Shown here piece by piece: positions 49,700 through 59,529 of a stretch of 64,000 bases of DNA. This DNA is from Marinobacter lipolyticus (GTDB lineage Bacteria; Pseudomonadota; Gammaproteobacteria; Pseudomonadales; Oleiphilaceae), in the NCBI RefSeq assembly GCF_018424605.1, contig NZ_QTKT01000012.1, positions 31,597 through 95,596 on the forward strand, written 5' to 3'. A program made the position numbers and the translations under genes. Below the pieces are notes generated by a model. It did no database searches. It worked only from the letters and a program-made list of their open reading frames with translations, and had not been told where the DNA came from. The first letter of the stretch is position 1; every line of letters starts with the position of its first letter.

Positions 49700-50788
49700 A
49701 TGTCGAAAGCTCCCAGAAACAGGCAGTCTCAACGTTCCGGGCCCTCCCGACGCAAAGCGGCGCAGCGGCAGAAACCGGGAATCGGCAGTCGTCCCCCACA
49801 GGAGGCCGCCTTGTCGAACGCCGAAGCCAGCCAGGTGCGTGAAGGGGTCCGCCGGGTGTCTGTGGACGAGGATAACGAGGGCCAGCGGCTGGATAATTTT
49901 CTGCTGGCGCAGTTGCGCGGGGTGCCCAAGAGCATCATCTATCGGGTCATTCGCAAGGGTGAAGTGCGGGTCAACAAAGGGCGGGTAAAGCCCGATACTC
50001 GTTTGAAGGCGGGCGACGAAGTGCGGATTCCGCCGATCACCCGCAAGGAAAAGCCGGAGGCGGTGGCTCCCGGTTCGCGAGTGCAGGGCGTTATGGAAGG
50101 CGCCATTGTATTCGAGAACGAGCATATGCTGGTGGTTAACAAGCCGGCAGGCATCGCGGTGCATGGTGGTAGTGGTCTGAGTTTCGGGCTGATCGAGGTG
50201 TTGCGCTCGGCGCGCCCGGACGCGCGTTTCCTGGAGCTGGTGCATCGTCTGGATCGTGACACGTCCGGTCTGGTGATGATCGCCAAGAAGCGGTCGGCCC
50301 TGCGCTATCTTCAGGATGAGCTCCGGCACAAGCGGATTCGCAAGCATTATCACGCATTGGTGGCGGGGGGCTGGTCTGAGGCCGTTAAGCGCGTCGAAGA
50401 GCCGCTGCTGCGTTACGAAATGCCAAACGGGGAGCGTCGCGTGCGGGTTGATGATGAAGGCAAGGCATCGCTGACGTTGTTCCGCTGCCTTTCCTTTTAT
50501 GAGGGCTACAGTCTGGTGGAGGCATCTCCGGTGACCGGCAGAACCCACCAGATTCGGGTTCATGCCATGTGGGCGGGTCATCCGATTGCCGGGGACGACA
50601 AGTATATGGATGATGGCAGCCTGAAAGCGTTTCGCGCCGCCGGTGGTCAGCGTTTGATGTTGCATGCCCGGGCCCTTGAGTTCTCTTTGCCCGTAAGCGG
50701 AGACCCGGTGCGGCTGGAAGCGCCCTACGACGAGGCGTTTCAGCAGGTTTTGGACAGGCTGGCTTCGCGTCGGGCTGCGGGTCGGTAG
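49700..50788 (+). CDS. rluC: 23S rRNA pseudouridine(955/2504/2580) synthase RluC
   Basis: A 362-residue RluA-family enzyme. An N-terminal basic stretch of about 55 residues precedes an S4 RNA-binding domain (RLDNFLLAQLRGVPKSIIYRVIRKGEVRVN), then the catalytic domain with the active Asp in HRLDRDTSGLV and the closing GRTHQIRVH. Its place divergent to rne and before a HAD phosphatase and sppA is the order seen in many gammaproteobacteria and supports RluC over RluA or RluD. Confidence 0.95.
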   Translation: MSKAPRNRQSQRSGPSRRKAAQRQKPGIGSRPPQEAALSNAEASQVREGVRRVSVDEDNEGQRLDNFLLAQLRGVPKSIIYRVIRKGEVRVNKGRVKPDTRLKAGDEVRIPPITRKEKPEAVAPGSRVQGVMEGAIVFENEHMLVVNKPAGIAVHGGSGLSFGLIEVLRSARPDARFLELVHRLDRDTSGLVMIAKKRSALRYLQDELRHKRIRKHYHALVAGGWSEAVKRVEEPLLRYEMPNGERRVRVDDEGKASLTLFRCLSFYEGYSLVEASPVTGRTHQIRVHAMWAGHPIAGDDKYMDDGSLKAFRAAGGQRLMLHARALEFSLPVSGDPVRLEAPYDEAFQQVLDRLASRRAAGR

Positions 50789-50830
50789 GTCCGTTGTCGC
50801 GCCGTCATTTGGTTTAACAGGAAACAGATT

Positions 50831-51478
50831 ATGGATGTAAAAGTCGTCATTTTTGACTGGGACGGCACCCTGGTGGACTCGGTGGAACACATCGCGGACA
50901 GCTTGCACCAGGCGGCCACCGAGCTGGGGTTCCCTGCCAGGGAAAGGGAGGCGTACCGGGATATCATCGGGCTTGGCATGGTGGAAGCGCTGGAAAAGCT
51001 CTATCCGGGCATTGGTCGCGACGAGATGAACAGCATCCGCGAAGGCTACGGCCGCTATTTCTTTGCCAAGGTGACCACGCCCCAGAACGTCTTCGCCGGT
51101 ATGGCGGATGTGGTGGCGGATATCCGCTCCTCTGGCCGCGGGTGTTCAGTGGCCACCGGGAAAAGCCGCAAGGGGCTTGAGGGCGCCCTGGTGTCGAGCG
51201 GGTTGGGTTCCCATTTCGAAATCACCCGTTGCGCCGATGAGACTCGCTCCAAACCGCATCCGGCGATGCTTCAGGAGATTCTGTCGTTCTACGGAATTGA
51301 GCCACGCGAGGCGGTCATGATTGGCGACACCCGCTACGATCTTGAAATGGCCCAGCGCATCGGTATGCCGTCCATCGGCGTGGAATGGGGCGTGCATAAG
51401 CGTGATGTTCTCGGGCACTATGCGCCCCACGCCATCGTGGAATCGGTGACGGATCTGCGGGATGTCCTGGGCCTGTGA
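50831..51478 (+). CDS. HAD-superfamily hydrolase (phosphoglycolate phosphatase-like)
   Basis: A 215-residue HAD-IA phosphatase. FDWDGTLVDS gives the nucleophile Asp and acid Asp, ATGKSRKGL motif II, and MIGDTRYDLEMA the metal-binding Asp. The substrate is not determined; similar genes between rluC and sppA are annotated as phosphoglycolate phosphatase-like. GGAAAC lies just before the ATG. Confidence 0.88.
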   Translation: MDVKVVIFDWDGTLVDSVEHIADSLHQAATELGFPAREREAYRDIIGLGMVEALEKLYPGIGRDEMNSIREGYGRYFFAKVTTPQNVFAGMADVVADIRSSGRGCSVATGKSRKGLEGALVSSGLGSHFEITRCADETRSKPHPAMLQEILSFYGIEPREAVMIGDTRYDLEMAQRIGMPSIGVEWGVHKRDVLGHYAPHAIVESVTDLRDVLGL

Positions 51479-51508
51479 AGCCCGTTCGTTGTCTAAAGGA
51501 AGCAGCCT

Positions 51509-52540
51509 ATGAGTGACTGGAATTCGGATAACAAACCGGAATGGGGCGATGCGCCGGCGCAGCCGCCCTCGTCCGGTGGCCGGGGGAAGCCCAATTTGCC
51601 GCCGGAAACCGGTCGCGACTGGAAGCTGATTGAAAAGCTGGTGCTCTCGTTGCAGTCAGAGCAGCGCAAAAGTCGTCGCTGGGGCATCTTTTTCAAGTTT
51701 CTCACCTTCGGTTACCTGTTCCTGTTGCTGTTTCTGTTCCGATTTCCGTTGGGCGACAGCCTGGGCGCCACCACCGGTAAACACACGGCCCTGGTCGAGA
51801 TCACTGGCGTGATTGCGGCTGATGAGCTGGCCAGTGCTGACAACATCGTGGGTTCCTTGCGGGAGGCGTTCGAAGCCGATAACTCCGTTGCCGTGGTGTT
51901 GCGGATCAATAGCGGCGGCGGCAGCCCGGTGCAATCCGGCTATGTGTACGACGAGATCCAGCGGTTGCGGGGTGAGTACCCGGACAAGAAGGTATATGCG
52001 GTGATCTCGGACGTGGGCGCTTCCGGTGCCTATTACATCGCGGCTGCGGCGGATGAGATCTACGCCGATAAAGCCAGCCTGGTGGGTTCGATCGGGGTGG
52101 TTGCCGGTGGTTTCGGGTTCGCCGATGCCATGGAAAAGATCGGGGTAGAGCGCCGGCTTTACACCGCTGGCGAGAACAAGGCGTTTCTTGATCCGTTCTC
52201 GCCGGAAGATGGTGAAGAGGTGGCCTTCTGGCAGGATGTGCTGGAAACCACCCATCAGCAATTTATCGAGAAAGTGCGGGAAGGGCGTGGCGATCGGTTG
52301 GCCGACGACGAACGACTGTTCTCCGGCCTGGTCTGGAGTGGCGAGCAGGCTCTGGCGCTCGGGCTGGTGGACGGGCTGGGTAGCGCTTCCCACGTAGCGC
52401 GTCAGGTCATTGGTGAGGAAGAGCTTGTTGACTACAGTCGCCGCAAGTCGCCGTTCAAGGATATTGTCGACCAGTTCGGCGTTTCAGTGGGCAGCGGACT
52501 GGCGAACCGCCTGATGGAAGCCCGCTTCGAGCTGCGCTAG
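51509..52540 (+). CDS. sppA: S49 family signal peptide peptidase SppA
   Basis: A 343-residue short-form SppA. One membrane helix (about residues 57-77, FFKFLTFGYLFLLLFLFRF) is followed by the S49 domain. The nucleophile Ser lies in DVGASGAYYIA and the general base Lys in YADKASLVGSIG. It degrades cleaved signal peptides in the membrane. It follows the HAD gene by 30 bp and is convergent with yceF. Confidence 0.92.
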   Translation: MSDWNSDNKPEWGDAPAQPPSSGGRGKPNLPPETGRDWKLIEKLVLSLQSEQRKSRRWGIFFKFLTFGYLFLLLFLFRFPLGDSLGATTGKHTALVEITGVIAADELASADNIVGSLREAFEADNSVAVVLRINSGGGSPVQSGYVYDEIQRLRGEYPDKKVYAVISDVGASGAYYIAAAADEIYADKASLVGSIGVVAGGFGFADAMEKIGVERRLYTAGENKAFLDPFSPEDGEEVAFWQDVLETTHQQFIEKVREGRGDRLADDERLFSGLVWSGEQALALGLVDGLGSASHVARQVIGEEELVDYSRRKSPFKDIVDQFGVSVGSGLANRLMEARFELR

Positions 52541-52543
52541 CGG

Positions 52544-53140
52544 CTAGGGCTGGCGCAACGGGTTGAGCCCCCAGTTGCGGAGCATGTCCGTCAGCGCAAT
52601 CAGCGGCAACCCGACCAGGCTGTTCGGATCTCTCCCGCTGAGGGATTCGAACAGCGCTATGCCCAGTCCTTCCATTTTGAAGCTGCCGGCACAATCGTAG
52701 GGTTGTTCCCGTGTCAGATAGTGCTCAATGTCGTCGGTGGTCAGGGTTCTGAAGCGCACTTCGAACGGTTCGCAGTGTGTCTGAATGGCGCCGGTTTCGG
52801 AATCCAGCAGCGCCAGCCCGGTGAGAAATGAAACCTGCTGGCCGCTGCTGCGGGCGAGTTGCCGCACAGCCCGCTCGTGGTCACCGGGTTTGCTGAGCAG
52901 GGTGCCATCCGCCAGGCAGGCCACCTGGTCCGACCCGATGATCCAGTGTCCGCGATGGTCCGCGGCCAGCGCTTCGGCTTTTTGCCGGGCCAGCCGCACT
53001 GCGAGGTGCCCGGCGGATTCACCGGGTTCCGGGGACTCGTCGATATCCGGGCTTGCCGTGGTGAATGGCAGTTCCAGGCGTTGCAGCAGCGCCTTCCGGT
53101 ACGGGGACGATGAAGCCAGAAGCAGCGGTCGGGGAGTCAT
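52544..53140 (-). CDS. yceF: Maf-like nucleotide pyrophosphatase (YceF type)
   Basis: A 198-residue Maf protein. LLASSSPYRKALLQRL at the N-terminus, DESPEPGES, GSDQVACL and the ITPE-type region (EPFEVRFRTLTTDDIEHYL) are present. The YceF branch removes pyrophosphate from 7-methyl-GTP and is recognised by PDIDES and by its position next to yceD-rpmF-plsX. It is divergent to yceD with a 129-bp promoter region between them. Confidence 0.9.
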   Translation of the reverse strand: MTPRPLLLASSSPYRKALLQRLELPFTTASPDIDESPEPGESAGHLAVRLARQKAEALAADHRGHWIIGSDQVACLADGTLLSKPGDHERAVRQLARSSGQQVSFLTGLALLDSETGAIQTHCEPFEVRFRTLTTDDIEHYLTREQPYDCAGSFKMEGLGIALFESLSGRDPNSLVGLPLIALTDMLRNWGLNPLRQP

Positions 53141-53269
53141 TAAATCGCCTGTTGATTCACGGTTGTGGTGGGAATTGTCGTAGAATACCCCTATTCATAC
53201 CGGAACCGCGGCGTAAAAGGCAATGAAGTCTTTGACAGCGACCGGTCGGCCCCCTAAAATTGCGCGCCT

Positions 53270-53830
53270 ATGTCAAAAGCGTCAAACGCCGAATTGCCCA
53301 GATCTGTCGATCCTTATCGGTTGGCGGAGCAAGACACCGTGCTGGAGGGAGATATCCCTCTGAGCGGTTTACCTCGTTTCCGCGAAGCGATTCACGGGTT
53401 TGAATTTGAAGAGGGCGCCGTGTGTCGGGTGCGGCTGTCGTTCACGATGGACAGTCAGCGTCGTCGCATTGTGACGGGCGAGTTGCGGGCTCCGGTCGAT
53501 CTGGAGTGTCAGCGCTGCATGAATGCCATGCGCGAGACGCTGGTCTCGGAGTTTACGCTTGGATTGGTGACCAGTGATGAGCAGGCGCAGCAGTTGCCGA
53601 AAGAGCTGGAGCCGTTCCTGACGGACGATTTCAGCGCGGATCTCTGGTCCATGTGCGAAGACGAGTTGCTTCTGGTGCTGCCGCCATTCCCGCTTCACGC
53701 GAGGAGCGAATGCCCGGCACGGGAAGATCTTGAAGCGTACGAGGCTGATCCCGAGCCGGCGAAGCCAGATACGACATCCGACGAGAACCCGTTCAGTGTG
53801 CTGGCGGGGCTCAAGACAAAGAAGCATTAA
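53270..53830 (+). CDS. yceD: YceD (DUF177) family protein
   Basis: A 186-residue protein with the DUF177 core RAPVDLECQRCMNAMRETL, two Cys spaced CxxC-like, and a C-terminal CPAREDLEAYE. It is the usual gene before rpmF and is linked in plants and bacteria to 23S rRNA accumulation. It starts the yceD-rpmF-plsX-fab run; rpmF begins 89 bp downstream. Confidence 0.9.
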   Translation: MSKASNAELPRSVDPYRLAEQDTVLEGDIPLSGLPRFREAIHGFEFEEGAVCRVRLSFTMDSQRRRIVTGELRAPVDLECQRCMNAMRETLVSEFTLGLVTSDEQAQQLPKELEPFLTDDFSADLWSMCEDELLLVLPPFPLHARSECPAREDLEAYEADPEPAKPDTTSDENPFSVLAGLKTKKH

Positions 53831-53919
53831 CCGGGCGCAGTGTCCTGCGGGAGGCTGGCGCAATATTGATGAACACACGTTACTGTTTTAGTTTACGTTA
53901 ACAGGTCAGGAGCATAATC

Positions 53920-54099
53920 ATGGCTGTACAGCAAAACCGAAAGACCCGCTCAAAGCGTGGCATGCGCCGTTCACACGACGCCCTGAGCGCAGCAACTCTG
54001 TCCACCGATAGCACCACTGGTGAAGTTCATCGTCGTCACCACGTGTCTCCGGACGGCTTCTACCGCGGCAAGCAGGTAATTGAAGCGCGCGACGAGTAA
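53920..54099 (+). CDS. rpmF: 50S ribosomal protein L32
   Basis: A 59-residue basic protein, [20 protein letters not shown] at the start and [10 protein letters not shown] near the end, typical L32. It has no Cys, so it is the zinc-free form. GGTCAGGAG lies upstream of the ATG. It overlaps or directly abuts plsX depending on the plsX start. Confidence 0.97.
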   Translation: MAVQQNRKTRSKRGMRRSHDALSAATLSTDSTTGEVHRRHHVSPDGFYRGKQVIEARDE

Positions 54100-54124
54100 G
54101 TCGTTGCAGTCAGGCCGCACTCCA

Positions 54125-55144
54125 GTGCAAGACGCAACACCGGTGACCTCCGTTACTGTCGCGATTGACGCCATGAGTGGCGATCGCGGAGCGGCAGTAG
54201 TTGTCTCCGCGGCACTGGATGCGGTGCGTGAAAACGAAGCCTTGAGTCTCATTCTGGTCGGAATCCGGAGCGAGCTCGAGGCTTTGTTGCATCCGGGCCA
54301 CGCCCGAATCCGCATTGTCGAGGCGGCTGATGTGGTGCGCATGAACGAGCGCCCATCCCATGCGCTCCGACACAAGCGTAACTCCTCAATGGCGGTGGCG
54401 CTCGGTCTGGTGCGGGACGGCGAGGCCCAGGGCTGCGTCAGTGCCGGCAACACCGGGGCGCTGATGGCATTCGGACGCTCGATCATCCGGATGTACCCCG
54501 GGATCGAACGCCCGGCTATTTCCAAGTTGATTCCCTCCCTGCGAGGTCGATGCCATGTGCTCGATCTGGGCGCGAACGTCGATTCGACCGCGGAGAACCT
54601 CTACCAGTATGCCCTGATGGGCTCTTTGATGGCGTCTGCCATTTGTGCCCAGCCTGAACCACGGGTGGCCCTGCTGAACGTCGGGGAAGAGGAGATCAAG
54701 GGCAATGAGCAGGTGAGGCTGGCCTCGCACATGCTGGCCCAGTGCGACACCATTAATTACATTGGCTACGTTGAGGGTAGTGACCTGTTCCGTGACGTAG
54801 CGGATGTAGTGGTCTGTGACGGCTTTGTCGGAAACATTGCCCTGAAGACCGGTGAGGGCGTTGCCGGGCTGCTTATCGAGCTCATGGAGCAAGCGTTCAC
54901 CCGCACGCTGTACGGCCGTTTCGTCGGGCTGCTGGCGCGTCCGATCATCGGGCGCTTACTGCAACTGATGGATCCTTCCCGTCATAACGGCGCGAGCTTG
55001 CTCGGTCTGCAGGGGGTGGTGATCAAAAGCCATGGTAACGCCAATGAGCGCGCAATGCTGGCAGCCATTCGTCAGGCGGTCCGGGAAGTGGAGCTGGATG
55101 TGCCCCAGCGTATCAACGAACGCCTCGACGATCTGATGATCTGA
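54125..55144 (+). CDS. plsX: phosphate acyltransferase PlsX
   Basis: A 339-residue enzyme making acyl-phosphate from acyl-ACP for phospholipid synthesis. The start of the fold, VTVAIDAMSGDRGA, is followed by SAGNTGALMAFG and the C-terminal VVIKSHGNANERA. The start is unsure: GTG at 54125 is my choice; GTG at 54146 gives the best match to family length, and a TTG at 54080 would overlap rpmF by 20 bp. None has a strong Shine-Dalgarno, so coupling to rpmF translation is likely. Confidence 0.93.
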   Translation: MQDATPVTSVTVAIDAMSGDRGAAVVVSAALDAVRENEALSLILVGIRSELEALLHPGHARIRIVEAADVVRMNERPSHALRHKRNSSMAVALGLVRDGEAQGCVSAGNTGALMAFGRSIIRMYPGIERPAISKLIPSLRGRCHVLDLGANVDSTAENLYQYALMGSLMASAICAQPEPRVALLNVGEEEIKGNEQVRLASHMLAQCDTINYIGYVEGSDLFRDVADVVVCDGFVGNIALKTGEGVAGLLIELMEQAFTRTLYGRFVGLLARPIIGRLLQLMDPSRHNGASLLGLQGVVIKSHGNANERAMLAAIRQAVREVELDVPQRINERLDDLMI

Positions 55145-55257
55145 CCCCGCCTGAGACTAAAGTCTGTCCCACCTGATCGTCATTTGGCCGGATAATGGCT
55201 TAACTTGTACTATTGGCTAATCTCCCGCAACCCCCCAAGGACGATAAGATTCCGCTT

Positions 55258-56196
55258 ATGAAATCAGCCTTTATTTTTCCCGGACAAGGGTCCCAGTCGG
55301 TTGGCATGCTGGCAACGGCAGCCGGGCACTGGCCCATTATCGAACAGACCTTCGCGGAAGCGTCTCAGCATCTTGGTTACGACCTCTGGCATCTGTGCCA
55401 GAAGGGGCCGGCCGAGGAACTCAATCAGACCATGGTGACCCAGCCGGCATTGCTGGCGGCCAGTGTTGCTCTCTGGCGTCAGTGGTTCGTGGCTGGCGGC
55501 GTCAAGCCGGATTTTCTGGCAGGGCACAGTCTCGGCGAGTACAGCGCGCTGGTGGCGGCGGAAAGCCTCGATTTTCTGGATGCCATTGAGCTGGTGCAGT
55601 TGCGTGGCGAGCTGATGCAAAGCGCGGTACCCGCAGGCCAGGGCCGTATGGCGGCGATCCTCGGGCTTGAAGATGCGGACGTGGTGGCGGCCTGCGAGGA
55701 AGCTGCTGATGGCGAGGTGGTGTCTGCGGTCAATTTCAACGCGCCGGGCCAGGTAGTGATTGCCGGTGCGGCCGCCGCTGTGGAGCGTGCGATTGAGGCC
55801 TGCAAGGGCAAAGGTGCGCGCAAGGCCATGCCATTGCCGGTCAGTGTGCCGTCCCATTGTGCGCTGATGGAAGGTGCCGCCAGGGAGCTGGCCGCGGCAT
55901 TGGATGATGTCAGCTTTAACGATGCTGTCATCCCGGTGATACAGAATGTGAACGCTGCCGCCGAGACGAATGCCGCTTCGCTCAAGGCCAATCTGGTCAA
56001 GCAGCTGCATTCGCCGGTGTTGTGGACCGATTCGGTACGTACATTGGTTGGGCACGATGTGCAGTGCGCCGTCGAGTGTGGTTCCGGTAAGGTACTGGCG
56101 GGACTGATCAAGCGTATCGATCGCAATCTGACGGTCTATGGAATTGAAGAGCCGGATGCACTCGCCAAAGCGCTGGGTGCATTCGGTCAAGCTTAA
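55258..56196 (+). CDS. fabD: malonyl-CoA:ACP transacylase
   Basis: A 312-residue enzyme that loads malonate onto ACP. FPGQGSQ at the N-terminus, the active Ser91 in GHSLGEYSA and the catalytic His in VPSHCALM are present. The ATG at 55258 gives MKSAFIFPGQGSQ; the longer frame from 55213 is leader. fabH, found between plsX and fabD in E. coli, is absent here as in Pseudomonas. Confidence 0.96.
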   Translation: MKSAFIFPGQGSQSVGMLATAAGHWPIIEQTFAEASQHLGYDLWHLCQKGPAEELNQTMVTQPALLAASVALWRQWFVAGGVKPDFLAGHSLGEYSALVAAESLDFLDAIELVQLRGELMQSAVPAGQGRMAAILGLEDADVVAACEEAADGEVVSAVNFNAPGQVVIAGAAAAVERAIEACKGKGARKAMPLPVSVPSHCALMEGAARELAAALDDVSFNDAVIPVIQNVNAAAETNAASLKANLVKQLHSPVLWTDSVRTLVGHDVQCAVECGSGKVLAGLIKRIDRNLTVYGIEEPDALAKALGAFGQA

Positions 56197-56213
56197 ACAA
56201 CAGGGAGCGCGAC

Positions 56214-56957
56214 ATGTCTCTTGAAGGCAAAACCGCACTGGTTACCGGTGCAACCCGTGGTATCGGCAAGGCCATCGCCCATGCGTTGGCGTCGCAGGGT
56301 GCACAAGTGGTGGGTACGGCCACCAGCGCTGAGGGCGCCGAGTCCATCACCGCGGCGCTGAAGGAAGCCGGGCTGAGCGGTTACGGTATTGTCATGAACG
56401 TCGCCGACCCAGACAGCATCGAGGCTGGTCTGAAGGAGATGACGGAGAAGTCAGGCGCACCGTTGATTCTCGTCAACAATGCCGGCATCACCCGTGATAA
56501 CCTCCTGATGCGTTTGAAAGACGACGACTGGACATCGGTTCTGGAAACCAACCTTTCCAGCGTCTACCGCACCAGCAAGGCGGTGCTTCGTGGTATGGCC
56601 AAGGCCCGCTGGGGTCGGATCATCAACATCAGCTCAGTGGTTGCCGGCATGGGCAACCCCGGGCAGGGCAATTATTGCGCTGCCAAAGCCGGCGTTGAAG
56701 GCTTTACCCGCAGCCTGGCGAAAGAAATGTCGAATCGTGGCATCACCGCAAACTGCGTGGCGCCCGGGTTTATCGACACGGATATGACAAAAAAACTGGA
56801 CGACAAGCAACGCGAGTCTATGCTGGAAATCATACCCGCGGGTCGTCTCGGTGCGCCGGAAGAAGTGGCTGCTGTGGTGGCTTTTCTGGCCTCGGAACCG
56901 GCCGCTTACGTGACGGGTGAAACCATTCACGTGAACGGTGGCATGTACATGGGATAA
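56214..56957 (+). CDS. fabG: 3-oxoacyl-ACP reductase FabG
   Basis: A 247-residue SDR that reduces 3-oxoacyl-ACP with NADPH. VTGATRGIGKAIA, NNAGITRDNLLMRLKDDDW, the active Ser in NISSVVA and YCAAKAG are all typical of true FabG, and the length matches E. coli. It follows fabD by 17 bp with CAGGGAG upstream. Confidence 0.96.
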   Translation: MSLEGKTALVTGATRGIGKAIAHALASQGAQVVGTATSAEGAESITAALKEAGLSGYGIVMNVADPDSIEAGLKEMTEKSGAPLILVNNAGITRDNLLMRLKDDDWTSVLETNLSSVYRTSKAVLRGMAKARWGRIINISSVVAGMGNPGQGNYCAAKAGVEGFTRSLAKEMSNRGITANCVAPGFIDTDMTKKLDDKQRESMLEIIPAGRLGAPEEVAAVVAFLASEPAAYVTGETIHVNGGMYMG

Positions 56958-57090
56958 GCCCATTCCCCGGGCTTGTGCGCAACTCCTTGTCGCACAACAT
57001 GTTTGACAGAATCCCTGCTTGTTTGCAGGTAGGGTTTAAACTAAACTGGCAGCACTTAGGTTGCTTGGTTGACACAAAAGTGAGGACATT

Positions 57091-57324
57091 ATGAGTACAG
57101 TTGAAGAGCGCGTGAAGAAGATCGTTTGTGAACAGTTGGGCGTGAAAGAGTCCGAAGTTCAGAACTCATCTTCTTTTGTAGAGGATCTTGGCGCTGACTC
57201 ACTGGACACCGTTGAGCTGGTCATGGCACTGGAAGAGGAATTCGAAACAGAAATTCCTGATGAAGAAGCCGAAAAGCTTGCCAGTGTTCAGGACGCGATC
57301 GACTACATCGTCGCGCACACCTGA
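57091..57324 (+). CDS. acpP: acyl carrier protein
   Basis: A 77-residue acidic ACP. The phosphopantetheine is carried on Ser37 in [18 protein letters not shown]. It contains one Cys (residue 13). TTGACA at 57003-57008 suggests a separate promoter in the 133-bp gap after fabG, as expected for a very highly expressed gene, though the -10 is unclear. A terminator follows. Confidence 0.97.
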   Translation: MSTVEERVKKIVCEQLGVKESEVQNSSSFVEDLGADSLDTVELVMALEEEFETEIPDEEAEKLASVQDAIDYIVAHT

Positions 57325-57351
57325 TACTCTGCACGTAGTTTAAGCCAGGCC

Positions 57352-57391
57352 AAAAAGCCGTCCTTGTGAAAACTCTGAGGACGGCTTTTTT
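57352..57391 (+). terminator. rho-independent terminator of acpP
   Basis: A 13-bp stem (57352-57364 with 57378-57390), a 13-base loop and a T-run. It separates acpP from fabF. Confidence 0.88.
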
Positions 57392-57456
57392 ATTGGCTGA
57401 TTTTCCGTTCCAATCGACTTTCGATACCTCACGGTTTACATCAGGTGAAAGGGGTT

Positions 57457-58704
57457 ATGACAAAACGACGTGTTGTAATAACGGGCATGGGCATGCTGTC
57501 GCCATTGGGTAACAGTGTCGAAGCATCCTGGGAGGGAATCCGGGCCGGACGAAGTGGCATAGGAATGATCGACCGCTTCGATGCCTCTGGCTACAACACC
57601 CGGATTGGCGGCGCCATCAAGGATCTCGACATCGAGCCCTATCTGTCAGCCAAGGAAGCTCGAAAGCTGGATGCGTTTATCCATTATGGGCTGATAGCGG
57701 CGCAGCAGGCGGTGGAAGCCAGCGGACTGGATCAGTGCCAGTATCTCGACAATGACCGCGTGGGCGTTGCGATTGGCTCCGGCATTGGCGGCCTCGAATT
57801 CATCGAGAAAAGCGTGCTGGCGATGGACAAATCGGGCCCCCGAAAAGTGTCCCCGTTCTTTGTTCCAGCGTCCGTCATCAACATGATTTCCGGCAATGTC
57901 GCGATCCGTTTTGGGTATCGCGGTCCCAACATCGCCATCACCACCGCGTGCACCACGGGCACGCACAACATCGGCTATGCCGCCCGCACCATTGCCTACG
58001 GCGATGCGGATGTGATGCTTGCCGGCGGCTCAGAAATGGCCACCACGCGCACCGGTATCGCTGCGTTCTCGGCCGCCAGGGCACTGTCGACTCGCAATGA
58101 GGAGCCGGAGCAGGCGAGCCGGCCCTGGGATACCGGGCGTGATGGTTTCGTACTCAGTGATGGTGCCGGCGTGCTGGTGCTCGAAGATCTGGAGCACGCC
58201 CGGAACCGGGGAGCCACGATTTACGGCGAGGTCATCGGGTTCGGAATGAGCGACGATGCCCACCATATTACGGCCCCGCCCGAGTCTGGGGATGGCGCCG
58301 CGCGGTCCATGAATAATGCGATCCGTGACGCTGGCATTCAGGCCGCCGACATCAGCTATATCAATGCCCATGGCACCTCGACCCTGGTGGGCGATGTCGC
58401 CGAAGTGGCGGCCGTGAAGCAGGTCTTCGGCGGGCACGCCCATAAGCTGGCCATGAGCAGTACCAAATCCATGACTGGCCACCTGCTTGGCGCTGCCGGT
58501 GCCGTGGAAGCGATATTCTCGGTGCTTGCCATTCGCGACGGCGTGTTGCCGCCGACCATTAATCTGGAAAACCCGGATAGCGGCTGTGATCTGGACTTTG
58601 TTGCCAACACGGCCCGGGCTGCGGACGTGCGAATCGCGTTATCCAACTCCTTCGGTTTTGGTGGTACCAACGGTACCCTGATATTCCAGCGCTTCGAGGG
58701 CTGA
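57457..58704 (+). CDS. fabF: beta-ketoacyl-ACP synthase II
   Basis: A 415-residue condensing enzyme. The Cys-His-His triad is complete: Cys165 in [12 protein letters not shown], His in NAHGTST and His in [12 protein letters not shown]. It elongates acyl-ACP, including cis-unsaturated chains. The ATG at 57457 ([12 protein letters not shown]) has AAAGGGG just upstream. Confidence 0.96.
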   Translation: MTKRRVVITGMGMLSPLGNSVEASWEGIRAGRSGIGMIDRFDASGYNTRIGGAIKDLDIEPYLSAKEARKLDAFIHYGLIAAQQAVEASGLDQCQYLDNDRVGVAIGSGIGGLEFIEKSVLAMDKSGPRKVSPFFVPASVINMISGNVAIRFGYRGPNIAITTACTTGTHNIGYAARTIAYGDADVMLAGGSEMATTRTGIAAFSAARALSTRNEEPEQASRPWDTGRDGFVLSDGAGVLVLEDLEHARNRGATIYGEVIGFGMSDDAHHITAPPESGDGAARSMNNAIRDAGIQAADISYINAHGTSTLVGDVAEVAAVKQVFGGHAHKLAMSSTKSMTGHLLGAAGAVEAIFSVLAIRDGVLPPTINLENPDSGCDLDFVANTARAADVRIALSNSFGFGGTNGTLIFQRFEG

Positions 58705-58713
58705 CCGGCCGCC

Positions 58714-59529
58714 ATGGATATTATCTGGGCGGACAGCGCCGGAGTTCCCGCCGGTGACCGCGGCCTGGCGTACGGCGACGGCTTGTTTGAAACCATCCGC
58801 ATGCAGGGGACGCAGGGTGTCCTGTTGCAGGGCCACATGACCAGAATGATGGCCGGAGCCGCAATGCTGGGCATTCCCCTGACGGCGTCGCAGCTGAGCG
58901 AGGTGATCCGTCAGGCGGTGGCCCGTTACGCAGCCACCGGAGACTGGGTTCTCAAGTTGGTTCTGACCCGGGGTGTGGGAGGTCGCGGCTACCGCCCGGC
59001 CGATGACGTGCTGCCCAACCTGATTGTATCGTCGGCGCCGATGCCTCCTTTGCCCGGCGCCGACGGCGTTGTGGTGGCGACGTCTGCCGTCCAGCTGACC
59101 GTAAATCCGCAACTGGCCGGCATCAAGACCCTGAACCGTCTTGAGCAGGTGCTGGCCAGTCGGGAACTGACTGATGACTTGTACGAAGTCCTCATGGCCG
59201 ACCCGAGCGGGGATTTGGTGGAAGGTACGCGTACCAATCTGCTGGCGAACGTTAACGGCTGCTGGCAGACTGCACCCACGAGGCAGCTGGCGGTCGCCGG
59301 TGTGATGCGGGATTACGTGGTTCGCACGCTCAAGCAGCAGGGCGAGCGGGTTGAGCTGACCGCCATTGCACCGTCCGTTCTCGATCCTGACGTGTGCAGC
59401 GGGCTTTACCTGATGAACAGTCTTATTGGCGTAGTGCCGGTGCGCAGGTTGGATGGGCGAGATTTGCCTGTCGACAGGACTCTTGCGACAATCTTCAACC
59501 CTCTCGATTTAGTGGAACCACAGGTTTGA
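58714..59529 (+). CDS. pabC: aminodeoxychorismate lyase
   Basis: A 271-residue PLP class IV enzyme that releases pyruvate from aminodeoxychorismate to give p-aminobenzoate for folate. GLAYGDGLFETIR, the PLP Lys in AGIKTLNRLEQVLA and EGTRTNLL are seen. It begins 9 bp after fabF. Its TGA stop overlaps the TTG start of mltG. Confidence 0.93.
   Translation: MDIIWADSAGVPAGDRGLAYGDGLFETIRMQGTQGVLLQGHMTRMMAGAAMLGIPLTASQLSEVIRQAVARYAATGDWVLKLVLTRGVGGRGYRPADDVLPNLIVSSAPMPPLPGADGVVVATSAVQLTVNPQLAGIKTLNRLEQVLASRELTDDLYEVLMADPSGDLVEGTRTNLLANVNGCWQTAPTRQLAVAGVMRDYVVRTLKQQGERVELTAIAPSVLDPDVCSGLYLMNSLIGVVPVRRLDGRDLPVDRTLATIFNPLDLVEPQV

Noticed and set aside
53887..57045. Shared 9-mer TTTAGTTTA upstream of rpmF (53887-53895) and, on the other strand, acpP (57037-57045), within GTTTA-N3-TAAAC at 57034-57046
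   Set aside because: It could be a fatty-acid regulator site, but the two copies are in opposite orientation, the surrounding palindrome is seen only once, and AT-rich promoter regions often share such short words.
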